Below, piece after piece: positions 11,570-23,600 of a DNA stretch of 64,000 nucleotides. The position numbers and the translations under genes were made by a program. The stretch is from the NCBI GenBank assembly GCA_018292915.2, contig JACVVK020000295.1, forward strand, positions 1-64,000, written 5' to 3'. Below the pieces are notes generated by a model that worked only from the letters and a program-made list of their open reading frames with translations, did not search any database and was not told the DNA's origin. This stretch comes from Batillaria attramentaria (lineage: Eukaryota > Mollusca > Gastropoda > Batillariidae). Each line of letters opens with the position of its first letter. The stretch's first letter is position 1.

Positions 11570-14500
11570 TAATGCACTTTCAAACGATATCTTTATTAAT
11601 GTGTGTGATCTTGTCCAATGACATATTGTAAGCATATGTGCAGCTGAAATCTTTCCCTTTAACATCATGCAGGAGTGCTGTCTTCAAAAGAGTTATAAAG
11701 CGCACAAATGCCCATACTACATTTCTGTATGAAGTTACACAGTGAGGTACAGTACAGAGTAGTGTCCTCCATCTATCAATCCTTTCTGAGATCCTTCGAG
11801 CTAGACTGGATTGCAATCCACTTCGACAGAAAGATAAAAACTGAAATATCTGAAAGCCAAGCTGGTAAAAGCAGTAAGTACAACATGTACGGATCTATAC
11901 AACTGAACATTTATGAAACGCCATTCAAAATGTCAGCCACATCTCCTTTTTTTTTTTTTTTCCTTTTTTTTTTTCCAGATGTAAGGACTTTACGGACCAG
12001 TGAGAAAAATAAACACAATCAATCGTCGCCAACTTTCAAGATGCCTGCGATATCTTCATACGTCCTTCAGTGACAATGACTCCACCGGCATGCACAGGGA
12101 AAAAGACAGTAAATCACAATAAACATGTTTTTAGACAGAGAAAGATATCAGACACAAGGCAGGCAGTGAAGATACAAGAAGCTTCTGAAAGAGCCTACAA
12201 CACCATGCAGGATGATGGATGAGAGAGTCGTATAATACGAAGTAAGACCTAGAGCAACGTTGGCAAGATATGGAAGGAAATAGAAAATAACAGAAGAGAG
12301 TCAACAGAAAAGCTTCGGACAAACCATCTGCGATTTGGTATATAATTATGCAAGATAACAGCAGGCGCTGCTCACCGTATTTCTGCAGTCACACAATTAT
12401 GAAAGCAATAATTTTAATGCCTACAACAAGACACATCTCCAGTGATTGCATTGGCCTCAAGCTGTCCCAAAGAGAAGTAATACCCATAGGAAAACCTTGC
12501 AACTCTTCAAGTTATTTCTCTTGGCTAATATGGCAGCGAGAAAACAGTGCCCCCATGGGCAACCCCTGTGTACATGAAATAGCCCACGGCTGCTTACTCT
12601 CCATGACGCACACACTCTTACTGTTAGAGACTGAAGGAGATGATGTGTTTTACTGTATTGTATTCAGTCTTCAGCAATAATTTTGCAATGCAACATATGG
12701 TCGTGGGACTGAGGTACAGAGCAGGTAACGATACGGGTGCAGCGAAATACACAGATGCCTTTAACAGTTAACAGTGACTATAATACTACTACTAATAAAT
12801 CACAGTCATAACATACTCTTTGCCTTTCTTATCAAACAATCAGCAGACCTCAAAACTGCCTCCATTTCCCAATCAAGCAAACAAATCTTTAACGCCAGAC
12901 ACACACGATGAACACATAAACAGATGAATGGACTTTACTTGCACATTATGTAACATGCATGGTGTCTGTTTCATGTACACTTTTCTTCAAAGAAGCTAAA
13001 ACCTGATGAAGTTTATCACAACAGTCAGTTACAGAACGCGATGTACATGTACCTGACTGCACTGAATTTCTGATTCATTTCATGTAAATTGTCACAAAAA
13101 ATTATCGCACACAATACAAAACTCATTCATCAAAGGGATCATAAGCAACAGATCAATGACTTGAACATGTCTCTCTCTTTACAAACAAGTACAACATGAT
13201 TGGTGAAAACATGTTTAATTTGAAAACAGGCACATATAAAATGAGCGTGTAATTTTGACAGGTCAGTGTGTGTACACACATCCACACACAAACACAGTGG
13301 TAGAACACCCAGAAAGGAAACAGAATAATTATCAGCTCTTTATACTTTCTTTAATGCCAAATAGGGAAATATACACTAAACTGTGAGCGAGGATACAACA
13401 TAGGTGCTGACAAACAAGAAAAAAAAACCAAAGTATCAAACACAAACATGGTGGGGAGATTTGAATTTTAATTGATGCTGAAAAATAAGAGAGATAACAA
13501 TTGCTATGGCGATATTCGGACATGCAAGAATATATATAAAAAAAAAAACAAAAAAAACACAGCCACCGTTTCTGTGTTAAAGAGTCATCCTGTTCAGACG
13601 TGGCATAATTTTGTTAGTGATTTCTCGGAAGTCAATTTACACACATGTTTGTGCACATCACCAAAGACATTACATTACCAATCTTGGTAATATAATGTCT
13701 TTGATATCACTGTGCCATGGCCATTTGTTTTATGCTTCAAATGAGGGGAATGTCTGTGTTCCTAGTGACACCATTTTTGCCAGTTAGTGCAATGATTGTG
13801 TGCCTGTTACTGTATGTGCTGTTTCTAGCCTGATATGGTTTATCCAAAATTTGGTGCATTTGGTAGTTACACAGAAAAAAAGTCTCGAGGGAAAAATATG
13901 GACTATTGTGCAATTGGTAATCCAATCACCAACAATTAGCAGCGATAACTTTTGTATATCTATCAAAGAGAAGCAGCCCTTCCTGGCCTTGTGACCTAAC
14001 TTATTTGATACCAGTTCGGGTTCTCACTTTCTCTGTTTCTTCTTGGTGTAAGAGGGGCCTTCAGTGAAAAAAGCAAGCTGAAAATGATGTAAAATATTTA
14101 AATGAGCCTATAATGTACCTCCCGTAAGCCTTAGTGAAAATAACGTCAAAAGGGTAATCACAAATTGATGTCTGCTCTTGAAACCTTCATGAGAAAACAA
14201 GAAAAAATGATGTTACAGTATCTTTGAAAAAGACTTGTAAGGTATAAAAAAAGCAGTGAAAATGTTCATTTGGGCTTTTCTGATGCTGAGAAAAATCAAG
14301 AACCCCGTCTGTCATGAACTATACCAGGCCACTAGGCCAGGATCAACATTTTCTCTTCGACAGGTATAAGAGATTCCATAAAAAGTTATTGCCCAAAATG
14401 GTTGCTGACTGATCAAGAATTTCCAAATGCACCATAGTCAGAAATAATACCCTGAATGTGAAGCACGCGTGGCAAAATACGACATATATCTGGTGTCAGC

Positions 14501-15444
14501 CAGACATCAACAGTATGTACCAGACTAGAAAATAAAAGAAAATGAGCAAAACAAGTGCTTGTTGTAAGCCCTTGTCCTAATTTGTTTTTAAATCCAGTAG
14601 ATACTGGATACAGCGGTGTCTCTGCCAAACCTCGTACTATGAAAACGCACCCTTGGAATAGGTCTTTTATCAAGGACACCAAAATGAGCTTTGAAGATGA
14701 TGGTTTTATTCATTCTTCGGGACAAATAAAATGTATCTTGATGACTGTTACTGTCAGCCTGAACAGTGCATACAGCAAACAGCAAAGTCTGAGATGACCA
14801 ACAAAAAATAAAGGACTAAAAAAAAAAAAAAGTGTTACTACTCTGACAAGACATCAAAAGTGATCTTGGTTTAAATTTTGTTCCTATGTATGAGAGGGGA
14901 AAAAGAGACAGATTGTACAAAATGTACAAATGGTTGTCATAGTTAAAGGGTTGGTGGGTGTTTGGGAGTTTAACGTCCTTTTCCACCACATAAGGGTGAT
15001 ATCAAAGACGGGGCAACGAGAAAAAGGCCAGCGCAAATATTTGGCCCCAGCCGGGATTGGAATTCATGACCCGAGCACTGAAAGTCCAACGCCCTACCAA
15101 TCGGCCACCCCGGCTCCCTGGTTGTCATATTTCAAAAGGCTGGAGAGGGGATGAGCAAAACAGACACTGATAAAATTTTAAGTGCACAATGGAAATGACT
15201 TTGTTCCACAACAATCATGCATTCACACATGCTGACCACAACTTGAGAAAAAGTGATTTGTTCAATATGTAAAATTTCCATGCTGTGATGATAAGGCAAA
15301 ACACTGAAGTGAAGTACAACGTGCACAGTTTTGTTCTGCACCTTCTTTGAATACTGACTGTGATAGGTGGATAAAAAAAAGAAAAGGAAAAACTTTTTGA
15401 AGAGATCTTAGACATGTGAACACAGCTTCATCTCGTTCAACTTT
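11570..15444 (-). other. Probable long 3-prime UTR or downstream flank of ZDHHC17
   Basis: This region follows the ZDHHC17 stop codon and is AT-rich. It contains few microsatellites, one SINE (14948-15120) and no recognisable exon. AATAAA signals on the minus strand occur at 14708-14703 and 11597-11592. Which one ends the transcript cannot be decided from sequence. It is unusually repeat-poor for this window, which fits transcribed UTR. Confidence 0.35.
14948..15120 (-). mobile_element. tRNA-derived SINE, family A
   Basis: Near-complete copy in the same sense as ZDHHC17. It shows the GGACGTTAAACTCCCAAACA tail, CAAATATTTG core and tRNA-like head ending in the CCGGGGTGGCC-type box at 15100-15118. 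Confidence 0.88.
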
Positions 15445-18400
15445 TCAAACCATTTGATAATTTTCACGGTCAATGTTGAATATTTTGCGAATTCTGCCTT
15501 GTGTTTCTGGGTCGACTGTGTAGTATGTGGTCCAGTCGATGCCGCTTGGCCGACACAATCCACAGCACCTTACATTCAGCACGTCTACCAGGTTCTTCAC
15601 CACTCCTCGACTGCACATTCAGAGAGATAAGACAAAACTTTATCAGTACACTGAATAGAAAAAAACAAAAGAAAACAGAAAGAAAAGAAAAGAAGGAAAC
15701 CCAAACACACACCAACACAGAATACAAAATGTATAGTTGTATATGTGTGTTTTTGTGCCGTGAGTCCTGTCTTTGAGAGAGCTTTACAAGAGCTACATGC
15801 AAACTTTTTTTTTCTGTTCAAGACCTATTCAAAGAGATACTGACTGGTAGGGGCTGGTGACTTGAGGTGATTTCTTCTTGTGATCACATTTTTCTCCAGG
15901 TGCATGGGAATGACCATGACTCAGCTCATCAGCTGCCGCCCCCATAAGCTGCTGCTGATAGAAGTAGCGAGCTGCATTCAGTCTCTCATTTGTCGTCATG
16001 CCCAGCCACGCGATCTGCAAAGATGATGAAGAAACATAGGTAAAACCTAAACAGCCCACAAAGTTACATCTAGAGTGTAACAAATAAATTAACTAGAGGA
16101 GCAAAGCCTCCTTGGCTCACTTGTGAGATGGGTCAAGGTCATTCAAAAGAGTATGTCTGTAAAGTTCTTATCACTATCTATCCTGAAGTAATGTTTCTCT
16201 TGTGTTCACAGTTCCTAAGAAAACGGATAATGGCAATATAACAGTTTTCCCAGGACAGCTTGTATGACCTTGACCTTGGGTCAAGGTCATTCGAATGAGA
16301 TCTGTAAGAGCTTATCAATGACTATCATTACGCCAAGTTTGATAGCTCTAGTTTTCTAGTTTCCTTACAAATGGTAATGTAAAATATCACAACAGACAGC
16401 TGTAATGACCTTGACCTTGAGTCAAGGTCATTCAAAAGGGTATGTCTGCATAGGTCTCATTTCTGTCTATCATTGTGCTTTGTTTGGTGCCTCTGCTGTT
16501 TGTTGTTTCCAAGAAAATGCTAACGTTAAAGTTTCCGCAAAACATCTTGAATGGCCTTGACCTTGACTCAAGGATATTGAATACAAGTATGCCAGTACAG
16601 TTTTTGTCAATGTCTATCACCATGCAAAGTTTGATGCCTCTTATACCCCTAGATTCTGAGAAAATGGCAATTTTAAATTTCCAATGAGACAGTTTTAATG
16701 ACCTTGACCTTCAGTCAAGGTCATTCAAAATGGTATGTATTGAGAGGTCTTACTGCTGTCTATCAGCAAGCCAGGTTTGGTGTTTCTGCTGTTTATTCTT
16801 TCTGAGAAAATGCCAATGTTAAGGTTTTGGAAGCTTTTCTGCAAACAGCTTGTATGGCCTTGACCTTGACTCAAAGTCACTGAATACAGGTATGTCTGTA
16901 AAGGTGTTGTCAATATCTATAATCATGCAAAGTTTGATGTCTCTTGCTTTTCTGGATTCTGAGAAAATGCCAATGCAAAAGTTCCAAACGGACAGCTTTA
17001 GTGACCTTGACCTTGGGTCAAGGTCAATCAATATGATATGTTTTGAAAGGTCTTATGGCTGTCTATCAGCAAACCAAGTTTGGTGCCTCTGCTGTTCATT
17101 GTTTCTGAGAAAATGCCAATGTTAAGGTTTTGGAAGGTTTTCCGCAAAACAGCTTGTTCGGCCTTGACCTTGACTCAAAGTCACTGAATACAGGTATGTC
17201 AGTAAAGGTGTTGTCAATGTCTATCACCATGCAAAGTTTGATGTCTCTGGCTTTGCTAGATTCTGCGAAATTGCCAATGTAATGTTTCCAAACAGACAGC
17301 TTTAGTGGCCTTGACCTTGGGTCAAGGTCAATCAATATGGTATGATTTGAAAGGTCTTATGGCTGTCTATCAGTGTGCCAAGTTTGGTGCCTCTGCTATT
17401 TGTAGATTCTGAGAAAAGGCCAATGTTAAGGTTTACTGCGGACACACACACACACAGACAGACAGACAGACACACACACACACACACAGACAGACGACGG
17501 AGGGTTATTACATAGACTCACTTTGTTACACAAGTGAGCCAAAAACCGAAACAGAAACAAGTGCAAAGTGGGTTTTTTATTTTATTTTATTTTATTTTTT
17601 TATTTAACCTTTATGCATCAGGATGCGAGCCGGCTCGCGTCACTCTCAACAGCCGTAGGCACCGAGCCGCGAACCGATTCGCGTCGCCTTAAACAGCCGG
17701 CAGCCGGCCCCCGTAGTGTAGTGGTTAGCACTTCGGACCATGGACCGGGAGCCCGGGTTCGAATCCCAGCCGAGACAAGCGGGATTTTTCCTACCTAGGT
17801 CGGCTCCTACCCAGAGCGGGTGTGCTATGGACCCAATGGGGAGGCTGTTGCCACACAACCGAGATTCACCCACTTCACGGGTGCGACTTTGGGGGTGCTT
17901 CCCTTGGTATGACACGTCTTATGATGTGGATGATTACACGGCCGGCACCGCAGGTGCCGTAGTTCCCAGGCCTGGTGAACGCCGGGATATTTATGACAGG
18001 AAGCGTGGAATGCGGCCCTGTCCCGCAGTCCCAAACCACACGGACCTCCATAGCATCATCTTACCATCATCCTCATCTCCATCATCATGCATAATAAAAA
18101 TTGTCCCAGCCTTCGAGCCCTCCGTGGATTCCACCCAAGACCTGGGAGGAACACCACTGGAGCTGGCAAAAAAGAGTTGGGGCAGCAAAAAAAAAAAACA
18201 GCCGGCAGCTGCATGCGCGTCAGCAGGGAAGTAGGTCACTGGCCAAGCTCGCTATGTCAAAGAGTTAAACAAAGCAACTTACTCATTTCCAGTTCATCCC
18301 TCCCTTCAGCATCTATACCAGTACAGGTACCATTTCTCATCCATGTATTAGGCTACCAAACAAACAACTACAGTGTATTTGGTAATCCAGTCGCTGAAGC

Positions 18401-19650
18401 TTTCCAATTTTTGTTTGTTTGTTTGTTTGTTGATAAAACTGTGATTCTGTAAATATTTATTGGAAATACATATATGTTTATCAAGATGGTCACCAGCCCA
18501 AGATATTTCAATTCAGTGACCTGCTGTCTTCATGGTCATTCATGAGCCTCCCTGGCTCCGCATGCAGAAGTCGAGGTTAGGGATTTTAGCCCCGGGTTAG
18601 AGTCTAACCTGGAACTAAACTAGCTCTAGGGTTAAATTTTCTGTCGTTGTTTGTTTTAAATCGGGAAGCGGGTCCATTCCAGCAAGATGCCTAAGCCGTT
18701 GTAGAAGGACTTATTTGTCCCTTTCTTCGCCTCCTTTTTTAAATAATTTTGTTTTGGGGTTTCTTTCGTCCTCGTCTGGGTTAGGCCCGTAGCCGTGGGT
18801 TAAATTAACCTCGAATTTTACATACGGGCCCAGCTGTCTTCTTGGTCATTCATGAGCCTCCCTGATCAAGAAACTGTGCACAGAAAAGTATGAAGTGTGT
18901 TACTAACCTGGTAGAGCTGACAGGCTAACAGAGCAGAGACCCACACCATGTGAACGACGGCGTTCAAAGCAATCCACCCAATCCAGGGGGATGTCTTGAA
19001 AATCTTGTAGATTATTCCTGTGATGCCATCTTCATAGATGTCAAACGGGCATTCGGTCCGCCAGACTGTGACAACAGAATTCAAACAAAGGCACATGAAA
19101 TCGAAAGTGACGTACATGTAGTTACTGTACTTTTGTACTTTGCAGCATTTGCTGAATGATCTGAACTTGCCTGCATAATTTGTTCAACACAGTTAAATCA
19201 TATCCAAAAACTTCCAACACAGGACTCCCCCTCCCCCCTTTTTGTTTGTTTTGTTTTTCAGATACTTTTCTCAAGTATTGTAGTATAAATCATACAAGAA
19301 CGGGTACAAGATATTTTTACAAGCACTAAACTGTGTTAATGGGGCTGCTGCAACCACAAAGAAATCATAATAATCATGAACTCATAGTCTCAAAACTGAC
19401 ACAAATTTCCTAGAGCCCCCCCCCCCCCACCCCACCTCAAAACCCAAGTTCACGTTTCTGTTTGCAGCAAGACAGTTTGACTCTAATTGTAAACTTAGTG
19501 CTAGACCCCCGTTTCAGCCCTAACCTCTGGGGTTCCCTTCCCCTATACAAAATGAAATCTTACACAGAACACAGCCATACAGGCACCAGCTGAGCATGCC
19601 TGACAGGAAGAGTAGGAAGCCCAGGAAATACTTGTGGTTGTAGGCACCTG

Positions 19651-19714
<64 letters not shown>

Positions 19715-19991
19715 TGCATAAACAATCATTAGGTCTTTCTTCTCTGATAGTGATAAGTAATAAACTGATAAGTAATATCAGTTTACACAGTGCAATTAAG
19801 TGTTAAATCACTAATACCCGTAAGCTAATTTATCTTTAAACATTCACACAAATACTCCCCCCCGCCCCCCCTCTTTTAACACACACACCACCACAATCCA
19901 AAACATAAACAATGGCCAGCCTGCTAAATATTATTCACACAGAATGCAAACAAATTGGTTCCACTTGGATGCAACAGTTTCATAGCTATTG

Positions 19992-20059
<68 letters not shown>

Positions 20060-20648
20060 TCGACAATGCTCACTGTAGTGAAAACATCAAAATGAAATAT
20101 GGAAGGGGTGGGAGTGGATGTAGCACATACACGCACATATTTATTTTCTAATAAAAACATTTTGACTCATACAATTACAAATGAAGTACTTTTGCAATAC
20201 CCACCAACACAGTTGTCCACCCAAGGGCAGTGGTGATCAAACTTGGCCACACAGCGATTACAGATGGCGCAGTGTTTGGAGCGAAGTGGGCGCCGGATCA
20301 GACAGGTACTGCAGAACTGATTTAAAGTTAGCGTCTGCGACTCTGCCAGTTCCAGGATCGTCTAGGAAAAAAAAGAAAAAAAAAGGAGAAGGCATCAATA
20401 CACAGTAAAAAAGACCTATCTGATTGTTGGTACGGACATGCTGACCATCACAGACACTGAGCGGGAAAATGGAAATGCAGGGGCTGGAACACAGGAGAAG
20501 AAATTTGTGGACAAGGGGAGAGAAATGTATTGTCATGGTACTATCTGAAAATAAGTGCTGCATTACTTCCCTTCCACCTGCAACATCGCCAGCCAAAGCT
20601 GTGGAATTCTACATCTTTTTTCACCGAGTTAAACACAACTAATACAAT

Positions 20649-20680
<32 letters not shown>

Positions 20681-23600
20681 TTTGCGGTGCAGTCTGGGCT
20701 TAGCTGACAGAATGACACAATGAGAGAAAAACAGTGGGACAGGAAGCAGGAAGCAGCACCATCACTATTATATGTTTGGCATAAGGACTAAAGGAGAATG
20801 GGAATACTGACCTTTACTTTATCCTCACGATTACTCTTGAGGTAGCCAGGATCGGTACGCCACGCCTTGTAGAAGTTGTAGCATAGAAAAACAGTGTTGA
20901 TTGTCATCAGCAAGTTTGCTGTTGAGCTTGGAATATCTAAGGCATCTGTCAAGAAATACATGTTTTCAAGCAACATATTCATCTTCAATGGAACCTTCGA
21001 AAGTAACACAGTGCATACGTAATTATATTGTAGCCGATGAAAATAATGAGTACTGTATAGGCGCTTTACCCAATTTCATGAATCGGCTCAAAGCGCTGCG
21101 AACTGAACCCAAACATGCACGCTCACGTGAATCAAACACATTCTCTCGCACACACTGGACATAAACACATTACAATCACGTGGTGTGAAGGGTCAGCTCA
21201 GCTATTTAAGTTTCGGAATTTAGAATTGCATTTATTTTTCAAATTTTGTGGACTGAACGTTTCCAAAGCAGAGGGGGAGGAGGCCGGAGTACCCGGAGAG
21301 AACCCCCGACGATTGGCCTGAATGATCGGCCACATATGAGAAGGAAAAACTCGCTGCCCCGAGTGGGACTCAAACCCCTGACCTCCCGCACTGGTGACAA
21401 GTCTCTTAACCACTAGACCACCGACCGCCCCCTGATTGATACTGATTTCCATGACTGCGCAGTTTCACGACTCATTTCTGTTCTCCTGATTCACGTCACG
21501 GCGTTGCAGACTGTACTTTTAGTTGCAGGCGGAAGGGGAGGTAACACAGCTGCCTGACCTACATAGAAGCCAGGCAGGCACCACAAACTGCTAGGCGGGC
21601 TAGCCGCGGCTGACACCTATGGAAACACACCATATTTTTCTTTTCTCATACCACAAACTGATCCCTCCGATCACAATGCCGCACTACTAATCATCAGATA
21701 GTGCTTGAATTGAAGTTTTCAAAGACTCTAAACATGCCATACCTTGTGACAACAAACTTTGTGAAAATCAGTGTTATTTGATGCATATCCAACGCATAGG
21801 ACGTCCTACCGTGCGATACCATAACAAAAAACACCTATCTTCCAAGCATGCTGCAAGTAACAACTAACTTATTTCAGTACTAAACATACACTGAGCGGGA
21901 AGCTACATGTGTCTGCCATGCAGTGCACTGACCTGTTTCCGTAAACATTTTAAGTGGTGGGCGGGAGGCCGTGATTAATTACCCCACTCCCCGGGCAGAG
22001 CAAGCGCTCGGGCAGGCGCGCGGCTGGCCAGTATCCGTGGCCTTATCACAAATTCCTAGTTCAGTGAGAGTGTTTGTACTAGTAATTTAGCAGGTGGTGT
22101 ACAGTTCACACACGCAAAGGGAAAGTTTACTCTTCGGTGTCTCCTTACTTTTAGCTGTCTTGTTTTGATTTGTCTTTCAATTCTTCTTAACTGCATGTTT
22201 CTTTAGCTGCTGATGATCAACTATACACAAACTGTGTCAGTGACGAACAAATGCATTGTACACCGAGTCTAGTCTATTCTGTGGTTATATTTTTCTTCTC
22301 CTTTCTGCGCCGCTTTGTGGGAGATGACTGAACGGCTGGTGCCGTGCTTGTCAGGCACTCTTTTATTGTTGGTCTTCTTCACTCTTTAGTCCGTGCGCTT
22401 TGTGTTTCGTTTGATTAAAAGCAGGCTGCTCTTTTCTCCCTGTTCTCCATGTATTGTTTGACATGATCCTGGCACTTAGAAACTATTGGCGAAAAAAATG
22501 CGAAGTGAATCGCCTTGTTGATCATCCGCAGACAGTGCAGCTGACTTGGCCTATCGGATGTCGGAAGTATGGATGCGGGCGAACAGTGGGTTTAGTTCTT
22601 TGAACTTTGAGCAGATATCATCAGCAGTTGTGTGACATGTGATGTTCTCAGTTCAGTCAAATATTGTTTTGTACAATGTGACATAAATCACAAATTCTAC
22701 ACAAAGAATTAAACCGAAAATTATGTTCGCTATCTAGGTGTTTTTCTTCCTCAATTGTAGTTAAAACGATGCATGACACTTGCCTTGCTACTAACACAGA
22801 AGCACAAAAATATGCAACCACACACCTCTTTTTTTCTTCTGTACAGCATCCACGAAAAAATGTTTGCAAAAGAAAACACCAACACTCTACAGCTGAGACG
22901 TCCCTAAAAGCACATGTCTAAAAATTACAAGGGTAAAAACTTAGGTGAAGGAAATACAGCACTAGAAACTTTGGTAAATTCCTGTATCTGCTAGCAGGCC
23001 ACAACAGAGAATTAAGAGGGAATTCCAGAGCAGCACCACCTGTGTGCGCGCGTGTGCTGCCCGCGGGAAGGGAGGGGCCCTGACAAGTTACAGCTGGCTC
23101 TGCCAAACTAAAGAGCAAGGCTAAAGAGGCGCTTGTAAAGCCGTGACGTAACATGGCATCCCAGAGACAGACGAAGTAATGGCAATACTGGAGGCAATGA
23201 GTTTCATTAGTTCCAACCATTCATTATTCCAACTGATCCTGTCTTGTTTATCGCAATGCCACATAACTTTGTTCTCTGAAGGTTTCATTTGTCTGTTGTA
23301 CTCATTTACGCTAAATTTCCTTCACCTTGTGCACATATATTTAGAGGATGTCTGAACGCAAGTTGTTTGTACTTCAAAAGTGCATGACATGTGACTTGAT
23401 CGTTCTTGCGAACTGCAAGCAAATTGCATGTAACATTCATTACTAAGGGCATGGTTCGCCCACATGCCTCTCTCTCTCTCTCTCCCCGTCTTTCTATTCT
23501 GTGTGATGGCACAACTCTGAACTTCTGCAATTCATGTATGGAAATGATCATTTGTGACCGAGTGGAGCACAGGAAAGGATACAGGGCAAGAGGTAGTATA

